Made by a program: the position numbers and the translations under genes
Assembly (NCBI RefSeq): GCF_030160655.1
Contig: NZ_BSOT01000007.1
Coordinates: 207,384-271,383 of the forward strand
Reading direction: 5' to 3'
From: Agaribacter marinus
GTDB lineage: Bacteria > Pseudomonadota > Gammaproteobacteria > Enterobacterales > Alteromonadaceae
DNA length: 64,000 nucleotides
In this document: in pieces, positions 8,800-16,993 of the stretch
Layout of the letters: each line of letters opens with the position of its first letter
Numbering within the stretch: the stretch's first letter is position 1
Notes under the pieces: generated by a model
What the model saw: the letters and a program-made list of their open reading frames with translations, nothing else
Database searches by the model: none
What the model was told of the DNA's origin: nothing

Positions 8800-10506
8800 T
8801 TAATCTTTGCTGCGTTTTTTTATCATATACAGTTGCCCAAGGAGCGCAGCAACTACAAAGCCAATGACGAAATATTGCCCAATTGGCAGACCGCCCATCG
8901 ATTTATTCCAAGCGCCATACGGCCCAAATGCCGCCGCACTGATCAACACGGTAGAGCCAATCATTAATACATTCCATATCACGCGCTTTTTACCTTTTAC
9001 CCTATTGTCGCCCATGGCGCGTTTAGAGTTAAACAATAAACAAAATGAAATGTAGGCTGTGGGTAAAAATATAAAACCTATGGTGCCTGTAATTGCAGCT
9101 AAATAGGGCGCAGATCCACCTGTCCATACGACAAACCACAATAAACCCGTTGCGCCGAGCAATGTGCCCATTTTATGTTGTTTGCCCCCATGAGGAAATC
9201 CAAAAAATTCGCAGACACAAAAGCCACTGATTAACATCAACATGGTAATCGTCGAAATCCCCATCGCGAGTATACCAAGACCAAATATCCAGTTAGCTAA
9301 GGTGGGGCCTACCACGCCTTCAAGTGCCTTTGTAAATGATCCTGTATCGCGTTTTATCAAATAGGCCGCCATGAGCATTTCTTCATTATCTAAGGGCTCA
9401 TTTAGCTCTGCGACTCGTTTATCAATTATTTTTGTTAGCTCAGTTTGTACTTTCTTGGATGCGTTAGGGTTAACTTCGTAAATACCTTCGTTTTCAATGA
9501 GGGCATTTTGTGGATTACCATGAAAAGTCGCAGCGGCGGCGATGACAACACATGATGTTGCAAGTACAAAGGGGATTAACATACCGGTCGCTAAGTCAAA
9601 TACCGCCAAACCTCTAAAATTTTTGTTCCAGCCACGGGCAATAATCGAATAAGGCATCATGAAGGTCATGTTTACGCCAACGGCAAATGCTGCGGCCGCA
9701 ATCAGAACGGTTTGTTGTATATCAATGACTTGTGCATGCCAATAGGCTTTTACCGCGTCAGGAATATGTTGTATTTGTTCACCTAATGCACCGACCGGCT
9801 CACTGAAGTGGTTAATATTCGGTACATATCCAGCAAATATTTCGCCCAAGCTGATGCTCTTATCTACGAATACAATTTTTATGCTCACGGCCATAAAGGT
9901 AATGACAATGGCGCTAACAATTGCTTTTATCAAAAAATCAAACAATCGCTGGCCTTTTCCACCCTGTCCATAGGTCATAACTACTGCAGTACAAAATGCG
10001 AAGATAAGCAATGAAATAACGATTTTGTTTAGCAGTTCATTTTCAAAACCCAGCCCGATATTTTCGGTGATTGCAGAGTAAGATAATGCATATTGAGGCA
10101 TTACCCATATTAGATTTGCTAGCAGAGAGGCAAAAAGCCAACCCCACGCTAGCACTGGGTTGATTTGATCACGAATGAGTTTGTATGGGGATTGCCCTGA
10201 ACTAAGCGTCACGTAAGCAATGGCTGACAACATAACAACACCCATTAGCATTGCCACAATTTGAACCCATAAGAAGTGTGTTCCGCCAACAACACCTAAA
10301 AATAGCGCACTGGCAAGTGAGCCTCCACCCAAGGTAATGCCGCTTTGCAGCCAGCCTGGCCCTGACATACTTAAATAGGTTTTTAAGGTGGCAAACAACC
10401 CTGTTTGTTTGGCTGTTAGCAAGCGTTGTTCGTCGACTGCGAGCGTGTCGTTTTCAGCATCATTTGATGTGTTTTGTGTATCTACATTGTCAATATTAGC
10501 ATTCAC
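8800..10506 (-). CDS. NRAMP (SLC11)-like transporter without canonical metal motifs
   Basis: 568 residues, with a polar 40-residue N-terminus followed by about eleven to twelve hydrophobic segments. The first segment (GPGWLQSGITLGGGSLASAL, residues 49-68) aligns with NRAMP TM1. However, the metal-binding DPGN is replaced by a glycine-rich LGGGS (59-63), and the TM6 MPHN motif reads MMPYS (283-287). It therefore keeps the fold but apparently not the Mn/Fe site. Sitting between the dehydrogenase and the DUF1080 lipoprotein in the uronate operon, it may be the inner-membrane carrier for the operon's sugar acid or glycoside, since no other transporter is encoded here (inference). A long loop between TM8 and TM9 is predicted at about residues 325-375. 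Confidence 0.8.
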   Translation of the reverse strand: MNANIDNVDTQNTSNDAENDTLAVDEQRLLTAKQTGLFATLKTYLSMSGPGWLQSGITLGGGSLASALFLGVVGGTHFLWVQIVAMLMGVVMLSAIAYVTLSSGQSPYKLIRDQINPVLAWGWLFASLLANLIWVMPQYALSYSAITENIGLGFENELLNKIVISLLIFAFCTAVVMTYGQGGKGQRLFDFLIKAIVSAIVITFMAVSIKIVFVDKSISLGEIFAGYVPNINHFSEPVGALGEQIQHIPDAVKAYWHAQVIDIQQTVLIAAAAFAVGVNMTFMMPYSIIARGWNKNFRGLAVFDLATGMLIPFVLATSCVVIAAAATFHGNPQNALIENEGIYEVNPNASKKVQTELTKIIDKRVAELNEPLDNEEMLMAAYLIKRDTGSFTKALEGVVGPTLANWIFGLGILAMGISTITMLMLISGFCVCEFFGFPHGGKQHKMGTLLGATGLLWFVVWTGGSAPYLAAITGTIGFIFLPTAYISFCLLFNSKRAMGDNRVKGKKRVIWNVLMIGSTVLISAAAFGPYGAWNKSMGGLPIGQYFVIGFVVAALLGQLYMIKKRSKD

Positions 10507-10517
10507 TGTCGCGGACC

Positions 10518-11219
10518 TTACAATGACGTAATTTTTATATTGCGAAAACGGATAGTGTTGCTTCGATCGCCATTTTTTGCAAAACCATGACTACCATGAT
10601 GCTGGATCCCTACAAAGCCCTTGCTCAATTTTGTGTCAGTAACATGTGTCGTGAGTACGTCATTTACCCAAATTTTAATGTCATTGCCTTCTGCTTTAAT
10701 TTTGTATTTGTTCCAGCTTAAGTGTTTGTATGCATTTGCTTTAGTATCATCCCATATGGGGGAATGATTAACTTTGAAGTCTTCATCTGGGAATGAACGT
10801 GTATCATGCAGTGGGTGTAGCCATTGTCTTCGCGTGCCTTGCTCATAAAGGCCGCCGCTCCATTTACGTTCACTGGGGTCTACTTCCGCTTGGTAACCAT
10901 AGGCATATGCGCCTCTGGTTTCATGCTTTCCGACTTGGGCCCTAAAAATAATGCCAGAATTTGAATATTCTTTTGTGTCGGGCATTTTTACTTCAGCTTC
11001 AAATACAAAGTTTTCGTATTGCTGTTTACTTAACAAAAACCAATTGCCAGTAGATATCAATAGCAATTCATCATCTTCTTGCGTGATTTCACCATAGTCA
11101 TATATGTTTTGCCACACAGATAAATCTTGATCCAATCGTTGAGAACTCGTTGCACATGCACTTAATAAAAATGCACACGCAAAAATTGATGTAAGTAGCG
11201 TTGTCGGGCGGTATGACAT
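10518..11219 (-). CDS. DUF1080 (3-keto-disaccharide hydrolase-like) lipoprotein
   Basis: 233 residues from the chosen start. The start at 11219 (MSYRPTTLL) is preferred because AAAAAAGGAA lies seven bases upstream; a longer version from 11240 would bury that site in the coding sequence. A type II signal peptide ends in LLSAC, so it is a lipoprotein. The remainder is a concanavalin-like beta-sandwich of PF06439 type (YENFVFEAEVKMPD, NSGIIFRAQV, ending TIRFRNIKI). Characterised members bind or hydrolyse 3-keto-disaccharides, and others are carbohydrate-binding jelly rolls. It is the first gene of the minus-strand arm and lies under the divergent operator. Envelope localisation contrasts with the cytoplasmic dehydrogenase, so whether it is catalytic here is open. 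Confidence 0.85.
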   Translation of the reverse strand: MSYRPTTLLTSIFACAFLLSACATSSQRLDQDLSVWQNIYDYGEITQEDDELLLISTGNWFLLSKQQYENFVFEAEVKMPDTKEYSNSGIIFRAQVGKHETRGAYAYGYQAEVDPSERKWSGGLYEQGTRRQWLHPLHDTRSFPDEDFKVNHSPIWDDTKANAYKHLSWNKYKIKAEGNDIKIWVNDVLTTHVTDTKLSKGFVGIQHHGSHGFAKNGDRSNTIRFRNIKITSL

Positions 11220-11306
11220 GGCGATTCCTTTTTTTGCCACTAAGCAAGTACATGCGTAGCAAACGTTAATACTTTGTTAAGCTCCATATTATGCATAGCT
11301 TTATTT

Positions 11307-11340
11307 ATTGGTCAACCAATTAATAAATTGGTTGACAAGT
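11307..11340. promoter_or_regulatory. Double operator, GntR/UxuR type, in the divergent promoter region
   Basis: The half-palindromic box ATTGGTCAACCAAT (11307-11320) is followed 20 bases later by its near inverse ATTGGTTGACAAGT (11327-11340). The TTGGT-NN-ACCAA core matches the style of sites bound by FadR-subfamily GntR regulators such as UxuR/ExuR (TTGGTATACCAA). It sits between the DUF1080 gene and the GntR gene, so it should control both arms of the locus and autoregulate the regulator. Confidence 0.7.
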
Positions 11341-11468
11341 TATGGGGTGCGCCGCAAGATACAGCAATATAAAAAATGTAATATTTGTAATCCTGTTAGT
11401 TATCAAAAAGTACATTTGTGTAATAATGCATATAAATCAATGAGATAAATTTAAGGTTGTGCTCTACT

Positions 11469-12242
11469 TTGAATAAACGCCCTTACCAAAAAATTGGTGA
11501 ACAACTTAAAGATCAATTATCGGATGGCAGTTTTTCTGTCGGTGATAAATTACCGCCTGAACGAGATATTGCGCAACGGATGTCGGTCAGCCGAGCGACC
11601 GTGAGAGACGCAATGATAATGCTTGAACTAGATGGTTTGGTTGAAGTTAGGAAGGGCTCCGGTACTTATGTGGTTGCTATCCCTGCTGATGATCATACCC
11701 TTGAAAGCAATGATGCTAAAAATTATAGCGCTGAAAGTCATAACCTTAGCGATGATATGGGGGTTTTCGAAATGCTCCAAGCGCGGCAACTCGTCGAGAG
11801 CCATATTGCAGAATTTGCGGCAACACAGGTAACAAAAACCGATATTCTTCGCTTGGAAGAAGCATTAGTGCAAGAGCGTGAAGCCATTGCAAACCACGAA
11901 GACAATGAGCAAGGTGACCGTGCTTTTCATATGGCGCTCGCCAACGCGACTCAGAACAGTTCTTTGGTAGATGTAGCTGAGCGGCTATGGGTACAGCGCC
12001 AAACTAGCCAAGCGTGGGTAGTACTTCATCGACGACTAACGGATATAGATTATCGTGAAAAATGGTTAGATGAGCATCAAAAAATACTGACTGCCTTAAA
12101 GCGACGCCAACCTAAAGAGGCTGGTTTGGCAATGTGGCAGCATTTAGAAAGTGTTAAGCAAACGTTGTTGACACTGTCTAATGTAGATGACCCGGCATTT
12201 GATGGTTATTTATTTGACTCTTATTCTTTGCAAGCAAACTAG
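11469..12242 (+). CDS. GntR family regulator, FadR/FCD subfamily
   Basis: 257 residues. It has an N-terminal winged helix (YQKIGEQLKDQL, LPPERDIAQRMSVSRATVRDAM, LVEVRKGSGTYV), a linker, then an all-helical FCD effector domain (EMLQARQLVESHIAEFAA, RAFHMALANATQNS, WLDEHQKILTALKRR). No in-frame ATG exists near the N-terminus. Two TTG codons are possible, at 11457 and 11469. The second is preferred because AAGG at 11453-11456 would touch the first, but its 12-base spacing is long. It lies ten bases upstream of uxuA and divergent from the uxaC operon with a twin operator between. It is therefore most likely a UxuR-like repressor relieved by a hexuronate intermediate. Confidence 0.9.
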   Translation: MNKRPYQKIGEQLKDQLSDGSFSVGDKLPPERDIAQRMSVSRATVRDAMIMLELDGLVEVRKGSGTYVVAIPADDHTLESNDAKNYSAESHNLSDDMGVFEMLQARQLVESHIAEFAATQVTKTDILRLEEALVQEREAIANHEDNEQGDRAFHMALANATQNSSLVDVAERLWVQRQTSQAWVVLHRRLTDIDYREKWLDEHQKILTALKRRQPKEAGLAMWQHLESVKQTLLTLSNVDDPAFDGYLFDSYSLQAN

Positions 12243-12251
12243 GAAATTAGC

Positions 12252-13433
12252 ATGGAACAAACGTGGCGTTGGTACGGACCAAATGATTTAGTAAGCCTTG
12301 ATGACATCAGGCAAGCCGGTGCGACGGGCGTAGTAACTGCATTGCATCATATTCCCAATGGACAAGTATGGTCAGTGAAAGAAATTGCAGCGCGTAAAAA
12401 AATTATCGAAGAAAAGTCGCTGACTTGGTCGGTGGTCGAAAGTGTGCCGGTACATGAAGATATTAAGCGCCAATCGTCGGGATTTCAGCACTACATTGAT
12501 AACTATAAACAAACAATCATTAACTTGGCAGATCAGGGCGTTAAGACTATTTGCTACAATTTCATGCCAGTGTTGGACTGGACGCGTACCGATTTGTCTT
12601 ATGAATTGCCTGATGGGTCACGTGCTTTACGCTTTAATGCGGATGCATTAGCGGCGTTTGAGCTCTTCTTATTAAAGCGTCCCGGTGCAGAGCAGACATA
12701 TTCGGACGAAGAGAAGCGGCGCGCTAGCGTATATCTAGATAGTCTAAATGATACGGAAAAACAAACGCTTATCAACAATATCATTGCCGGCTTACCTGGG
12801 GCAGAAGAAGGTTACACGCTTGACCAATTCCAAACTCAATTAGACGCTTATCAGCATATTGATAAAGAGACCTTCAGAGGACATTTAGCGTATTTTCTCA
12901 AGGAAATTTTACCTATTTGCCAACAATATGATGTGCAGATGGCAATTCATCCTGACGATCCGCCTCGCCCAATTCTTGGATTGCCGCGCATTATGTCCAC
13001 CATCGAAGATGTTAAATGGTTAGTGTCTATTGCCAATACTGCATATAACGGCATTACTATGTGCACAGGGTCTTATGGCGTGCGCGCTGACAATGATTTG
13101 GTAGACATGATTCAACAGTTTGGTGATCGTATTTATTTTGCTCACTTGCGAGCTACTCAACGTGAAGAAAATTCGAATAGCTTTTATGAAGCAGCACATT
13201 TGGACGGCGATGTAGATATGTATAATGTTGTTTATGCCTTGCTAGAGCAAGAGCAAAAACGCAAGCAAGCGGGTAAAGAACAACTTATTCCAATGCGACC
13301 AGACCATGGTCATCAAATTCTAGATGATCTAAATAAGGCGACTAACCCTGGCTACTCAGCAATAGGCCGTTTAAAAGGACTGGCAGAGATTAGAGGTTTA
13401 GAAATGGGATTAAAACGCGCATTTTTTAATTAA
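12252..13433 (+). CDS. uxuA: Mannonate dehydratase
   Basis: 393 residues, normal length. UxuA converts D-mannonate to 2-keto-3-deoxygluconate (EC 4.2.1.8) with Fe2+ or Mn2+ in the cytoplasm. The signature N-terminus [16 protein letters not shown] and [13 protein letters not shown] are present, as are [13 protein letters not shown], the metal-binding [10 protein letters not shown], the [11 protein letters not shown] segment and the C-terminal MRPDHGHQ. It is cotranscribed with the GntR regulator (AGGAAA ribosome site in a nine-base gap). Its product would feed KDG kinase and aldolase encoded elsewhere. Confidence 0.97.
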   Translation: MEQTWRWYGPNDLVSLDDIRQAGATGVVTALHHIPNGQVWSVKEIAARKKIIEEKSLTWSVVESVPVHEDIKRQSSGFQHYIDNYKQTIINLADQGVKTICYNFMPVLDWTRTDLSYELPDGSRALRFNADALAAFELFLLKRPGAEQTYSDEEKRRASVYLDSLNDTEKQTLINNIIAGLPGAEEGYTLDQFQTQLDAYQHIDKETFRGHLAYFLKEILPICQQYDVQMAIHPDDPPRPILGLPRIMSTIEDVKWLVSIANTAYNGITMCTGSYGVRADNDLVDMIQQFGDRIYFAHLRATQREENSNSFYEAAHLDGDVDMYNVVYALLEQEQKRKQAGKEQLIPMRPDHGHQILDDLNKATNPGYSAIGRLKGLAEIRGLEMGLKRAFFN

Positions 13434-13522
13434 CGGCTTTTTTGAGTGTCCTTATATGAGGTAATGTTGTCTTAACAGACGCATATACACCTGCAATACT
13501 TAAGTCTGTTTAAGGAGATATT

Positions 13523-14461
13523 ATGACTAAACGTATTGCTTTTTTTATTGCTGATGGTTTTCAGACACTCGACCTTTTTGGTCCATTGGATACTTTCTTT
13601 GAAACGAACTCTCTTGTTAATCAGGCTTATCAGTGTGACATTGTAAGTTTTGCAGAAGGCACTGTTGAAAATAGCGCAGGCCATAGGGTGATAGCAGATT
13701 TTGCGTTAGCGACCTTAGGGCATGTTGACTATATGATCATTTGCGGTGGCTCGGGCATGCGCACGTTGTCACTGAGTGCTTCGCAGTTAGCGGCTTTTAG
13801 AACACTGTGTATTGATGCAGAAAAAGTGATAAGCATTTGTACAGGCGCATTTATACTTGCACAAATATTTTGTGATGAACCAAGAAAGTTGACAACACAT
13901 TGGCGCCATTGCCATACCTTGGCCTCACAACATCAGTGTGCTGAGGTTGATCCAGAGCCACTTTTTATTAATGATAAAAATATATGGTCTTCGGCTGGTA
14001 TACTGTCGGGTGTTGATTTAGCCTTGGAGATCATAAAGCAAGATCACGGAAACACAATTGCATCCGCTGTTGCTAAAGAGTTAGTCGTTTATTTACAGCG
14101 CAAAGGTAACCAGCAGCAATTTTCTGATTTATTACAACACCAGTCTGCTCAGAGTATTAGATTAGCACCCTTGTTGGATTGGATAGTTGATAATTTGCAG
14201 CAGAAAATCAGTGTGAACGATTTGGCAGAGCTTGTAAGTGTTAGCCCTCGACAAATTACACGAATGTTTAACAAACATATGAACACCACGCCAGCCGCAT
14301 ACATTGCAAAGCTTAGAATGCATCAGGCAAGAGATATGTTAAATGAAGGGAATCATTCACTTGCTGCGATTTCTCGTCGAGTGGGTTTTAGTAACTATGA
14401 AAGTTTTAGACGAGCATTTGAACGTCAATTTGGCCTATCGCCATCTGATTATTCACGTTAA
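13523..14461 (+). CDS. GlxA-type AraC family regulator with DJ-1/PfpI domain
   Basis: 312 residues. The N-terminal half (RIAFFIADGFQTLDLFGPLD, then VISICTGAF with the nucleophile-elbow Cys106) is a DJ-1/PfpI-like class I glutamine-amidotransferase fold. The C-terminal 100 residues are an AraC double helix-turn-helix (DLAELVSVSPRQITRMFNKH, ISRRVGFSNYESFRRAFERQFG). AAGGAG precedes the ATG. Such regulators often sense amino-group metabolites, but the ligand here is unknown. The next gene starts 15 bases after its stop, so a short operon with the PLA2-like gene is likely. Confidence 0.93.
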   Translation: MTKRIAFFIADGFQTLDLFGPLDTFFETNSLVNQAYQCDIVSFAEGTVENSAGHRVIADFALATLGHVDYMIICGGSGMRTLSLSASQLAAFRTLCIDAEKVISICTGAFILAQIFCDEPRKLTTHWRHCHTLASQHQCAEVDPEPLFINDKNIWSSAGILSGVDLALEIIKQDHGNTIASAVAKELVVYLQRKGNQQQFSDLLQHQSAQSIRLAPLLDWIVDNLQQKISVNDLAELVSVSPRQITRMFNKHMNTTPAAYIAKLRMHQARDMLNEGNHSLAAISRRVGFSNYESFRRAFERQFGLSPSDYSR

Positions 14462-14476
14462 ATGAAGGATGTCCTT

Positions 14477-14920
14477 ATGAAAATGCTAACGTTAATCGGT
14501 GCAACGCTAATATCTATGGGGGCAGTTGCAAGCGATAAAGGCCTTGCTGATTTTACAACGGATGGTTGCAGCATGTTCCCAGACGGCACACCTGAACAAC
14601 CTACGTTATGGCAAAACTGTTGTGTTTTGCATGATATTGCTTATTGGCAAGGTGGCAGTTTTCAGCAACGTCTTCAGGCCGACAAAGCACTTGCTGCTTG
14701 TGTGACTGCACTTGGCAAACTTGATCTTGCGAAAGTAATGTTTGCTGGCGTTAGGGTAGGAGGCTCTCCTTATCTACCGACCTCTTATCGTTGGGGGTAT
14801 GGGTGGGCGTTTCCTCGTGGGTATAAGGTTGTTTCGGACATAGAACGCACGCAAATAAATGCAAAATTAAAACACGTTTCACATATTAAAATATTAGATG
14901 TGACAGAAGCTGTTCAGTAG
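14477..14920 (+). CDS. Secreted phospholipase A2-like small protein
   Basis: 147 residues from ATG 14477, chosen because AAGGA lies seven bases upstream; an ATG directly abutting the previous stop (14462) would have no ribosome site. A short signal peptide ends near AVAS. The core TDGCSMFPDG followed by QNCCVLHDIAYW contains the paired cysteines and His52-Asp53 typical of the PLA2 catalytic helix (CCxxHD). The calcium-loop consensus is not clear, so catalysis is uncertain. The protein is probably periplasmic or exported. It follows the GlxA-type regulator and precedes two other small exported proteins. Confidence 0.7.
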   Translation: MKMLTLIGATLISMGAVASDKGLADFTTDGCSMFPDGTPEQPTLWQNCCVLHDIAYWQGGSFQQRLQADKALAACVTALGKLDLAKVMFAGVRVGGSPYLPTSYRWGYGWAFPRGYKVVSDIERTQINAKLKHVSHIKILDVTEAVQ

Positions 14921-14986
14921 AGTTGAGAACAAACGCGTTTGCGTTTATTCTTTAAAAACATCGTATTAAGTTTCTGAGACATAAAA

Positions 14987-15172
14987 ATGAAGAGAAGATT
15001 TGTTGTATTGAGTTTATTGGCAATGTTAGGTGCTATTAGCGCTTGCACACCTGAAGTGGGTAGCAAAGATTGGTGCGATGACTTAGATGAAAAGCCTAAA
15101 GGTGACTGGTCGGCAAATGAAGCGAAAGATTATGCTAAGCACTGTTTATTTAAAAGTAAAGACGAAGAGTAA
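14987..15172 (+). CDS. DUF3012 small lipoprotein
   Basis: 61 residues. The signal peptide ends in a lipobox (GAISAC) and is followed by the DUF3012 core: PEVGSKDWCDDLDEKPKGDW and ANEAKDYAKHC. The family comprises short lipoproteins found in marine gammaproteobacteria and has no known function. Two conserved cysteines beyond the lipidated one could form a disulphide. It lies between the PLA2-like gene and the leucine-rich-repeat gene. Confidence 0.85.
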   Translation: MKRRFVVLSLLAMLGAISACTPEVGSKDWCDDLDEKPKGDWSANEAKDYAKHCLFKSKDEE

Positions 15173-15186
15173 ACACCAGTAAAATC

Positions 15187-15843
15187 ATGCGTATTGATAT
15201 TTGCACGATTACTCGCACGCTTTTTATCGTAATTGGTTTTTTATTAATGCCATTGGCAACATCTGCAAACGTTGATGTTGCTGATCAGGCGCTGTCTGAG
15301 TGCATCTCAAAAGCAATGAAAAAAGCCAAGGTCGAAGAATCTACTAAATTAAATAAGTTAAAGTGTCACAATAAAGGCATTAAAAACATTGACGGTATTC
15401 AAGCTTTTACAGGCCTAACGAGCTTGTCTTTATTCGGGAATAGCATTGTTAACGCTGATCTCACGCCATTGTCTAAACTCACACACTTGAATTTAGCGAA
15501 AAATAAACTCAAATCGCTTTCAATTCGTGCTTTGCCCTCGCTAGAAACATTATATTTGTTTAAAAACGAGCTACAAACGCTAGATTTTACTGGCGTATCC
15601 TCATTAAAAAAAATGCGTATTATGCAAAATAATTTGAACGCACTCGACATTACGCCTTTACTATCGTTAGAAGAAGCTTATCTTTGGGATAACAAATTGG
15701 AAGATTTACAAATCACTGGGCTTAATAAGCTTAAGTTCTTAGATGTAAAACAAAATCCAATGCCCGACGAACTCTATGATTTCTATGATAAACAAAAGGG
15801 CATTACGATCAGTCATGACGGTAATGCTGATGATTGGAAGTGA
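15187..15843 (+). CDS. Exported leucine-rich-repeat protein
   Basis: 218 residues. A signal peptide ends near ATSANV. It is followed by a cap-like region (SECISKAMKKAKV) and about six LRR units of 21-23 residues with the pattern L..L.L..N.L..L (LTSLSLFGNSI, LTHLNLAKNKL, LETLYLFKNEL, LKKMRIMQNNL, LEEAYLWDNKL, LKFLDVKQNPM). This is an internalin-like binding scaffold without an obvious anchor or enzymatic domain. It starts 14 bases after the DUF3012 stop, so the two may be cotranscribed. The partner is unknown. Confidence 0.85.
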   Translation: MRIDICTITRTLFIVIGFLLMPLATSANVDVADQALSECISKAMKKAKVEESTKLNKLKCHNKGIKNIDGIQAFTGLTSLSLFGNSIVNADLTPLSKLTHLNLAKNKLKSLSIRALPSLETLYLFKNELQTLDFTGVSSLKKMRIMQNNLNALDITPLLSLEEAYLWDNKLEDLQITGLNKLKFLDVKQNPMPDELYDFYDKQKGITISHDGNADDWK

Positions 15844-15881
15844 CCAATGACCGAAAATGAATAGCAGGCAAGACTAGCCAC

Positions 15882-16526
15882 TTACTTTTTTACTCGTTGA
15901 AAAATAGCCCATGCTAACCAAAAAAATGAAGTAAGCCCAATGGCGGCAATAATTGCTGGTTTTGGGCTGTCTATCGAGCTTATTGAGCCTGCGTAGCTTG
16001 CAATTACGGCATATGGCACCGTGCTTATTTGCCATATCGCAAAGAATTTAAGAAATGGCATACGTGTTATACCAGATAAACATGCACACACTTCAGGTAA
16101 AATTGGCATTGCTCTCGAAAACAAAAGCATGAATACACCATACTTCTTAAAATTTGAATGCATTCGTTGCCGTTCATCACTGTTTTTAATCACCCATTTT
16201 TCTAACTTGTCACCAAAGCCGTAGCTAAGTGTATAGCCAAGCGCGCCAGCGATACTAAGGCCAGCAATTGAAACGATTGCACCGTAGGTATGACCAAGAA
16301 AGTAACCACCTAATATAATGACTGTTAGCGTAGGCACAGCGACAAACAAGTCAGAAATCAACAGCAATAAAATGATAGAGGCAATGACGTTTACGTTTTG
16401 ATTTTTGGCATCGACTAGCCACTGTTCAATTTGCTCAACTGATAAAATGCCACCAAGTTTAAAAATGATGAATGTTGTTGCAAATATGCTGGCAAGCACT
16501 AGCGCTAACTTAATTAGAGGCTGCAT
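15882..16526 (-). CDS. VTT-domain (DedA/TVP38-like) membrane protein
   Basis: 214 residues with about six hydrophobic segments. The central part has the SNARE-associated/VTT signature: FVAVPTLTVIILGGYFLG, then a GxxxxY-rich helix, and later LFSRAMPILPEVCACLSGI, which corresponds to the F.R..P..P motif of lipid scramblase-like DedA proteins. It is the last gene of a three-gene minus-strand operon (SDR, DUF2141, VTT) with gaps of two and nine bases. A role in inner-membrane lipid handling is plausible from the family only. Confidence 0.88.
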   Translation of the reverse strand: MQPLIKLALVLASIFATTFIIFKLGGILSVEQIEQWLVDAKNQNVNVIASIILLLLISDLFVAVPTLTVIILGGYFLGHTYGAIVSIAGLSIAGALGYTLSYGFGDKLEKWVIKNSDERQRMHSNFKKYGVFMLLFSRAMPILPEVCACLSGITRMPFLKFFAIWQISTVPYAVIASYAGSISSIDSPKPAIIAAIGLTSFFWLAWAIFQRVKK

Positions 16527-16535
16527 TTTTTTACC

Positions 16536-16991
16536 TTATGGGTAGACAATGGGAATGGATAGTGTGTTTTTTATATCCTTGATATGTAACTTTGCTTGTT
16601 TAAAACTTGGTGGGCCGAAGCGTATTTTTGCCCCGTTCGAAAAGCCAAGTCCCTCTCTAGGGAATATTCCAGTCCAATTTTTGGTAACGCTGCCACTACC
16701 GTCTTCATCATGCAGAATTTTAATCGCTAATTCTTGAATATTGTTTGGAACATTTACCGAAACGGTGAATGAATTTGTATCTCTGTGAACAGGCAAAGAA
16801 TATTGTGAAAGTGCATCATCGTGTACTTTCGGAAACCCTTTTTCGCTAAATAGCATGAGCAAAATGTTGCCCCCACGGCTGGTGTCAATTTGCTGAACTT
16901 CAACAGTAATTTTATTGTCTTGGGCTTGAGCGAATGATGTCATTGGCATTAGGAGACCTATCGTGATGTATATGTAAAGTAAGTTTTTCAT
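16536..16991 (-). CDS. DUF2141 exported protein
   Basis: 151 residues. It has a signal peptide to about SFAQA and then the DUF2141 pattern: an N-terminal beta strand, LAIKILHDEDGSGSVTKNW, and GIFPREGLGFSNGAK followed by FGPPSFKQA. The family is a periplasmic or outer-membrane-associated beta-sandwich of unknown function. Here the usual calcium-like loop appears as DEDGSGS. It starts two bases after the SDR stop, implying one transcript. Confidence 0.9.
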   Translation of the reverse strand: MKNLLYIYITIGLLMPMTSFAQAQDNKITVEVQQIDTSRGGNILLMLFSEKGFPKVHDDALSQYSLPVHRDTNSFTVSVNVPNNIQELAIKILHDEDGSGSVTKNWTGIFPREGLGFSNGAKIRFGPPSFKQAKLHIKDIKNTLSIPIVYP

Positions 16992-16993
16992 GA

